64,000 nt of DNA from Meles meles (lineage: Eukaryota; Chordata; Mammalia; Carnivora; Mustelidae), in NCBI RefSeq assembly GCF_922984935.1, contig NC_060073.1, positions 37,787,001 through 37,851,000 of the forward strand, in the 5' to 3' direction. The translations under genes and the position numbers were made by a program. Under the pieces are notes generated by a model that saw nothing but the letters and a program-made list of their open reading frames with translations, made no database searches and was not told where the DNA came from. The number at the start of each line of letters is the position of its first letter. The stretch's first letter is position 1. Positions 58,649-64,000 of the stretch are shown one piece after another.

Positions 58649-58913
58649 GGGCACCTTAGTGGCTCAATTGGTTGAGCATCCAGCTCTTGGTTTCAGCTCA
58701 GGTCATGATCTCAGGGTCTTGACATTGAGTTGAGCCCCACATCAGACACACACTCATCAAGAAGTCTGCTTGGGATTCTCTCTGTCCCTCTCCCTCTGAC
58801 CCTCCTGCTGGTGTTCTTTCTCTTTCTCGCTCTCTAAAATGAATAAATCATAAATATATATAGATAGATATAGATATATATGATACGTATAGATCTATAT
58901 GATGTATATATAC
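58649..58913 (+). mobile_element. CAN-SINE, old, with (GATATA)n tail
   Basis: Head AGGGCACCTTAGTGGCTCAA; older-type middle. The A-tail has evolved into an AT-rich repeat (58848-58911, TATATAGATAGATATAG). The target-site duplication ATCAATTAA lies at 58640-58648 and 58914-58922. Confidence 0.88.
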
Positions 58914-58934
58914 ATCAATTAAAAATAAGTGGCT

Positions 58935-59130
58935 AGGGATGCCTGGTTGGAACAGTCCATTAAATGTCCACCTCTTGGTTTTGGCTTAGGTCTGATCTCA
59001 GGATCATGGAATCCTGCCCCACCTCGAGTTCCATGCCCAGCTCAGAGTCAGCTTGAAACTCTCTTTTTTTCCCTCTGCCCCTTCCCCCCATCTCTGTCTC
59101 TCAAATAAATAAATAAATCTTTAAAAAAAA
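58935..59130 (+). mobile_element. CAN-SINE, old
   Basis: Diverged head GGGATGCCTGGTTGGAACAG, GGCTTAGGTCTGATCTCAGG box, tail AAATAAATAAATAAATC. Possible flanking GGCTAG / AGCTAG. Confidence 0.85.
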
Positions 59131-59581
59131 GCTAGATACAAATTTTGAAAACCAAAAGAAAAAAAAAAAGGTTTTGTGGAAGACCACCCTACAAAGCTCA
59201 TGGTCAATGTATTACATTTTAAAAAAAGTATTATTTATTTTATAAAATAATGATATGACACCAAAAATATTTTATACAGTTTGTTAATTTGTGTTATTAT
59301 GGGTCACTATTACCCCTAGTATGCCTTATCAGTAATAAAATATTTGTAAATGAAACACTATATTTGGTAGAGAGGAATAAAAATACCTTGGGTCACTATT
59401 ACCCCTATTATGCCTTATTGGTAATAAAATATTTGTAAATGAAACACTATATTTTGGTAGCTTTAAAGTATTTTTATTCCTCTCTTTTTAACAAAAGGCC
59501 ATGCATTTTCATTTTACATTTACTTCCCAGATTATGTAGCCACCCTCTCTGAACCTTAGGATATGAGTCATTTGTTTTGTT
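59131..59581. other. unique stretch with a local duplication
   Basis: No gene. It holds two ~70-bp direct copies (59301-59370 and 59390-59460) and a 17-bp inverted repeat (59370-59386 with 59468-59484). Confidence 0.8.
59301..59460. repeat. ~70-bp direct duplication
   Basis: Units 59301-59370 and 59390-59460, each from GGGTCACTATTACCCCTA to ACACTATATTTGGTAG (the second with an extra T), about 94% alike, with a 19-bp spacer. Neither unit looks like a known transposon. Confidence 0.9.
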
Positions 59582-59764
59582 TTGTTTTTAAGATTTTATT
59601 TATTTATCTGAGAGAGAGAGATCATGAGCAGGGGGCAGGGGTAAAGGGAGAGGCAGATGCCCCTCTGAGCAGGGATTCCCCATGCAGGACTTGATCCCAG
59701 GACAATGAAATTATGACCTGAGCCTAAGGCAGACGCTTAACAGACTGAGTCACCCAGGTGCCCC
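59582..59764 (-). mobile_element. CAN-SINE, older arctoid type
   Basis: TAAGATTTTATTTATTTATC at the left, GGGGGCAGGGGTAAAGGGAG in the body, and CACCCAGGTGCCCC at the right. The flanking duplication is doubtful (GAGTCATTTGT against GTGTCATTTGT). Confidence 0.9.
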
Positions 59765-60139
59765 AAGACTTGTGTCATTTGTATTAAAGCCTGAAAGATT
59801 TACTGGGCAGAGGTATTGATATTATGGAACTTTTTCATATACTGTTTTTTGTGGGATTCTACAGAGTACAACAGTAGGAATACATAGAATACAAACTCCA
59901 AGTCATACCTTACTCTCATCCACACTATATAACAGGTGAAATTGTGATTGAATTTTTTTAAAAAGTACATGCAAAGGCCAGGGATTCTTTTCTTTCCTTT
60001 AAGAATTTTGCTGGAAGATTTAGAAAGCAGAACAATGTTTTCTTTTTCTAAACTTAGATGTGAGGAAATTCATTAATTATATATATACTCTCTGCTTATG
60101 AATCTCAGTCAAGTTCTTCACAAGTTATAACTTGGCTTA

Positions 60140-60900
60140 GATAGATACCAGATTTTTTAAGACTTTTTTTAAGAGCAATTTTAAATTCCCAGCAAAACTG
60201 AGGGTCACAGAGATTTCCCATATATCCCTTGCCTCCACACATGTATAACCTCCCCGATTATCAGCATCCCCTACCAAAGGGGTACATTTGCTACAATTGA
60301 TGAATCTATATTGACATGTCATTTCCACCCTAAGTCCATGGTTCATGTTATGACTCACTCCTGGTGGTGGTCTGTGGGTTTGAACAAATATGTTTTCAAA
60401 TGTATTCATCATTATGACATTACATAGTGTTTTCACTGCTCTAAAAATCATCTGTGCTGTACCTATTCATTCCTGCACTTCTGTCCCTTGCAACCACTAA
60501 TCTTATTACAATCTCCCCAGTTTTGCCTTTTCCAGATGTCATATAGTTGGAATCATATATTAAGTAGCCTTTTTATTTTTTTTAAAGATTTTATTTATTT
60601 ATTTATCAGAGAGAAAGAGAGCACAAGCAGACAGAGTGGCAGACAGAGGCAGAGAGAGAAGCAAGGAGCCTGATGCAGGACTCAGTCCCAGGACCCTACG
60701 ATCATGACTTGAGATAAAGGCAGCGGCTTAACTTACTGAACCACCCAGGCGTCCCAGAAGGTAGCCTTTTTATATTGGCTGCTCTCACTCAGATGTGTGC
60801 ATTTAAGTTTCCTCATGTCATTTCCTGACTTGATAGCTCATTTCTGAGATGTAATTTTAAATTCAAATTTTCTTTCATTTACTAATTCAGTATAGATCAG
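60140..60900 (-). repeat. old L1 3' UTR fragment, split by a SINE
   Basis: Antisense text: AATTCCCAGCAAAACTGAGG, CACAGAGATTTCCCATATAT, CCCCGATTATCAGCATCCCC, GTACATTTGCTACAATTGAT and TTTTCCAGATGTCATATAGT. The SINE at 60576-60757 divides it; the right limit is approximate. Confidence 0.72.
60576..60757 (-). mobile_element. CAN-SINE, older arctoid type
   Basis: AAAGATTTTATTTATTTAT at the left and ACCCAGGCGTCCC at the right. The target-site duplication GTAGCCTTTTTAT lies at 60564-60576 and 60761-60773. Confidence 0.94.
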
Positions 60901-60929
60901 GCATGGAGTGAGTATACGAAGATTATGTT

Positions 60930-61148
60930 ATGACTGGTTTATTTTAAGGTCTTTTAATAGGAAAACACAAACATTTTATGAAATATACACACATATTTTT
61001 TAATTTACAAAAATCAGTAGATAGTATTTGAAGTACTATGTAATATTAGATCAAAGGAAAAACTCTTGTAACTCTCTCTTTACTTTGGAATCCTACAGAC
61101 TAAAACTGGACACCAAGAACTGATAATCTGCAGAGTCTAACTCAGACT
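60930..61148 (+). repeat. inverted duplication, left arm
   Basis: It runs from ACTGGTTTATTTTAAGG to CTAACTCAGACT and is the reverse complement of 62499-62710. About 97-98% of aligned bases agree. The differences are three substitutions in the unique parts, a 2-base indel (CTGCAGAG against CTGCAG) and a length change in the CA/T-rich middle. Confidence 0.95.
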
Positions 61149-62498
61149 CCACCCTGTGGACTTCATAGTTCAGAAGGAAAGACAGACAAACAGCCTGGAA
61201 GTGAGAATGTGCATAAGAAAGCATTGAGATAGAGGTAAGAATGTGGTCCTACAGCATAAGTGTAGGAGAACCAACTCTTCAGTGAGATACAAGAGGGGAG
61301 CTCAGAAATAACATGGGCATGGAAACCTGAGAGGTTAGAAGACTTTACCTAAGTCTGAAAAAGAGAGGAGACTGTACCCTAGGAAGAGATTGCTGTGTTG
61401 TACGAAGGCTCAAATATGGGAGAAGTTTTTTGGTCCATTCAGAAATTTAGAAGCAATAATTACAGCAACTAAAACATAGTGTTAAGGGAGGAAGTAGCAC
61501 TAGGTACTAGAGCTGTTGGGTAGGAATGTGCTCATCCTCTGGTTATTCGTCCCTCCCTACCTTGTCTGGAGACCCGCTTTCTAAGTATGTTCCCTGACCC
61601 TGAATTGTCCCCATGGCCTTTAGGACTTTGTTCCTGCCTCATAGAATCTCTGGTTCTGGTTTGAGAACACACCTACTAATTATTTTGGGCTTCAAACACT
61701 GGTTCCTAAGTGCTTGCTTTAGATTCTCCTGAATCTAAACTATTTTCTTCTTGTTTTGACCTGACATAGACCATGAAGTCCATAAAGAAAAAAGACTTAG
61801 TGTGGCTAAGAAGTTCATTAATCAAATTTAAGTAAGCATTTCTTGGTCATTTGGCTGTTTGCTTGTTTTTTTCCCAAGTCTCAGGTGCACAAACTTGGAC
61901 TAATTATAGTTTTTGTTTCATGCCACATTCTCAGCATTGATCTGTCATGGTCCACTTTATTCATTTATTGAACTGAATAAGTAAATCAGAGTGAAAATCA
62001 TGACTGAAGTGATTTGATTATGGAGAAGTTGATCATTCATATGAGACATCACCAGCAAAAAACTAACAATAATATATATATATATATTTTTTACTAACAA
62101 TAATATTTTGTGTTAAATACTTGTCTTTCTTTTTTCCAAAGTGAATAAACACACATTTGCTTGGATGCTATCAAAAGAAATTGTTTATATAATGACACTT
62201 CAACCTTGGCTACAAGGCAAGCAAATCTCAAAAATGAAGACATTTTTCTATGTAATTCTAAAACCATTTTTCATATCCACAAAAAACCTCAGTATCATGT
62301 ACTAACCAATCTAACTTAGAGTTCCCTAATTTCTCCCAGTTGTTTGTTAAGGTATACACACACACATGTACACAACCACGACTGAGCTCATCTGGGTGAT
62401 TGACTGTTGTTCAAGGTCACCACTGTGTTCACCATAATATGGAGTCTGTCATCTAAAAACATTCTGATTTTTACCATCACCTTAAAGGCAGTTGAATT
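61149..62498. other. spacer between inverted arms; no gene seen
   Basis: About 1.35 kb of apparently unique sequence with no open frame of note. It includes a (TA)n run at 62074-62086 and a CACACA patch at 62356. There is no transposase-like coding stretch. Confidence 0.65.
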
Positions 62499-62710
62499 AG
62501 TATGAGTTAGACTGCAGATTATCAGTTCCTGGTGTCCAGTTTTAGTCTGTAGGATTCCAAAGTAAAGAGAGAGTAACAAGAGTTTTTCCTTTGATCTAAT
62601 ATTACATAGTACTTCAAATACTATCTACTGATTTTTGTAAAATATGTGTGTGTGTATTTCATAAAATGTTTGTGTTTTCCTATTAAAAGACCTTAAAATA
62701 AACCAGTTAT
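62499..62710 (-). repeat. inverted duplication, right arm
   Basis: Reverse complement of 60930-61148; the middle carries a (TG)n tract (62644-62654). The outer ends give no clear target-site duplication (TTATG against TTATT). The open frame at 62388-62579 (minus) crosses this arm and has no recognisable product. Confidence 0.95.
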
Positions 62711-64000
62711 TTATTAAAAATGCAAAATGAACACAGCAAAACCAAATTCAAGCAATTTGCTATAAAGCAAAGGATTAAAGATAAAAATCCTTACTTTTCC
62801 ATTACACCTAAATGACAGTTTTACTATACTCCTGAATTGTTCATGTGCAAAATATTTTAAAAATGCACATAGTAGAGTCAAAGCCCTAACCATTCAAACA
62901 GGGAATTCTCATCTCAAAAAAAGATATCTTTGCCTTTAGTGAAGCTCAAAAAGAATGGAAAAATTGGAGACCTATGTCACTTACTCAGAAAGTGTGTCTA
63001 CATTTATTCACATAAAAATATATACTAGAGATGAAGCATTAACCAAGAAAGCTGGTGCATGCTTAAATTTCATTTTGTACCATTCCCATCAAATTTTACC
63101 ACTTTGTGTGCTACCACTTTGGTCTTTGCAGAATATTACTTTTCTGTCACACTTCACTAGCTTTATTTTTCAAGGTCATGCACTTCTAAGAAGCCTAAGA
63201 TGAGTCACTAATGAGCTTGGAAAAAATGATCAGCATTGCTTGAATTCTTCATGCCAGAAGGATAACATAGTGGTCAGAGGTATGAATTCAAGCTACTGGC
63301 GTAATTCCTTCAGCAGAGAGAAGTCATTTCCCAGTTTATGACAGTGATTTGAGATGCTTTATATCATGGGACAATTAGCCTTTATAAAACAAAGGTGCTG
63401 TAAGTGTTGATATTGTCTCCTTTCAGAAAAGCATGTGTTGTTTCTCAGTCTCACAGTTTCTCTCAAACACATAAAGGGTATGGCTGAAAGTTTGCATAAT
63501 ACAAGTCTCTTTCTGAAAGTGGCAGGGTATCTCCTTCACTTTATATCAATGATGACACCTCTGCACATTTTTTTTTTTTTAAAATGATTTGATCATTCCC
63601 TTAGGTTGGACTACACACACTAGCTTTCTACTCAGCATTGGAAATTCGTGTGCAGAGAGCAGTGATATATTGTGCTGAAGGGGAATCATCAATCACCATG
63701 TATTCTAAATCAGCTCCTTTGTCAGACAAGAATGTTAAAAGGAAAGTAATTGAAGGATGACATATATCTATTGATTCCAGAATTTTCAGTCTACTGTCTT
63801 AAAACAAAACAAACAAGAACATAAGGCTTCTCTTTCTGTAGTTTTCAATAGAATTTGTTAACTGTCTTAACATTTGCTTATAGATATTTTTTAGCAAGTG
63901 AATTAAAATAATTTGGGCCATACATTTTGCCCGTAGGCATTTCTAAAATGGTGGTTCTTGAGAAGGAAAAGATATGAACAAATTATTTGGGGTTATTCTC
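62711..64000. other. no gene seen
   Basis: Unique sequence to the window end, with a T12 run near 63570. Open frames of up to 82 codons show no family resemblance. Confidence 0.6.

Noticed and set aside
60930..62710. Calling the inverted arms a complete DNA transposon
   Set aside because: No transposase frame, no clear target-site duplication and no recognised terminal motif; kept as an unexplained inverted duplication.
1..64000. CRISPR arrays, operons or other prokaryotic systems
   Set aside because: The sequence is mammalian throughout; the regular repeats are microsatellites and dispersed retroelements.

Overview
The window is intergenic or intronic nuclear DNA of a carnivoran mammal, most likely a mustelid (ferret, mink, otter or badger group). 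The main evidence is about 34 copies of a tRNA-derived CAN-SINE. The copies start with a head like GGGGCGCCTGGGTGGCTCAG. They then run through a CT-rich middle (CTCTCTGCCTGCCTCTCTGCC, TGTGATCTCTGTCTGTC) to an AAATAAATAAAATCTT tail, the form I associate with mustelids. Older, more diverged arctoid copies are mixed in. I found no intact host protein-coding gene, no rRNA or tRNA gene and no CRISPR array. Family names come from memory of consensus sequences and were not checked by search.

Layout. 1-17 kb: AT-rich unique sequence with CAN-SINEs, one L2, two MIRs, diverged L1 fragments at 6.0-6.7 and 13.4-14.8 kb, and dinucleotide repeats. 17.7-21.3 kb: an ancient minus-strand L2, opened by an old CAN-SINE, by a twin-primed (5'-inverted) L1 that itself carries a younger CAN-SINE, and by two further SINEs. 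21.3-30.6 kb: mostly unique, with an MLT1 LTR near 24.2 kb and an L2 near 25.9 kb. 30.603-31.215 kb: a solo ERV LTR with a 4-bp target-site duplication, TATA box, poly(A) signal and tandem repeats in U3. 34.4-47.8 kb: diverged L1 fragments on both strands, L2 fragments and SINEs.

47.833-54.315 kb: a full-length, young L1 inside an L2, flanked by a 14-bp target-site duplication. Its 5' UTR starts with a YY1-type site. ORF1 is intact (305 aa). ORF2 has all visible catalytic motifs but is broken by a one-base shortage in an A7 tract. The 3' UTR is rearranged. 54.3-57 kb: an MLT1 LTR, a 200-bp polypurine block and an old L1 reverse-transcriptase fragment. 57.09-58.44 kb (minus): a processed pseudogene of KRR1 with 14-bp target-site duplications, a poly(A) remnant and poly(A) signal, one nonsense codon and a frameshift.

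58.6-64 kb: SINEs, a ~70-bp direct duplication with a 17-bp inverted repeat near 59.3 kb, and a pair of ~210-bp nearly identical inverted arms at 60.93-61.15 and 62.50-62.71 kb around 1.35 kb of unique sequence. That inverted pair is the structure least explained by known repeats.

The shared theme is L1-driven retrotransposition: the L1 copies, the CAN-SINEs and the KRR1 retrocopy all bear its marks (A-tails, target-site duplications, TT/AAAA-type insertion sites, 5' inversion). I did not find a new multi-gene system.
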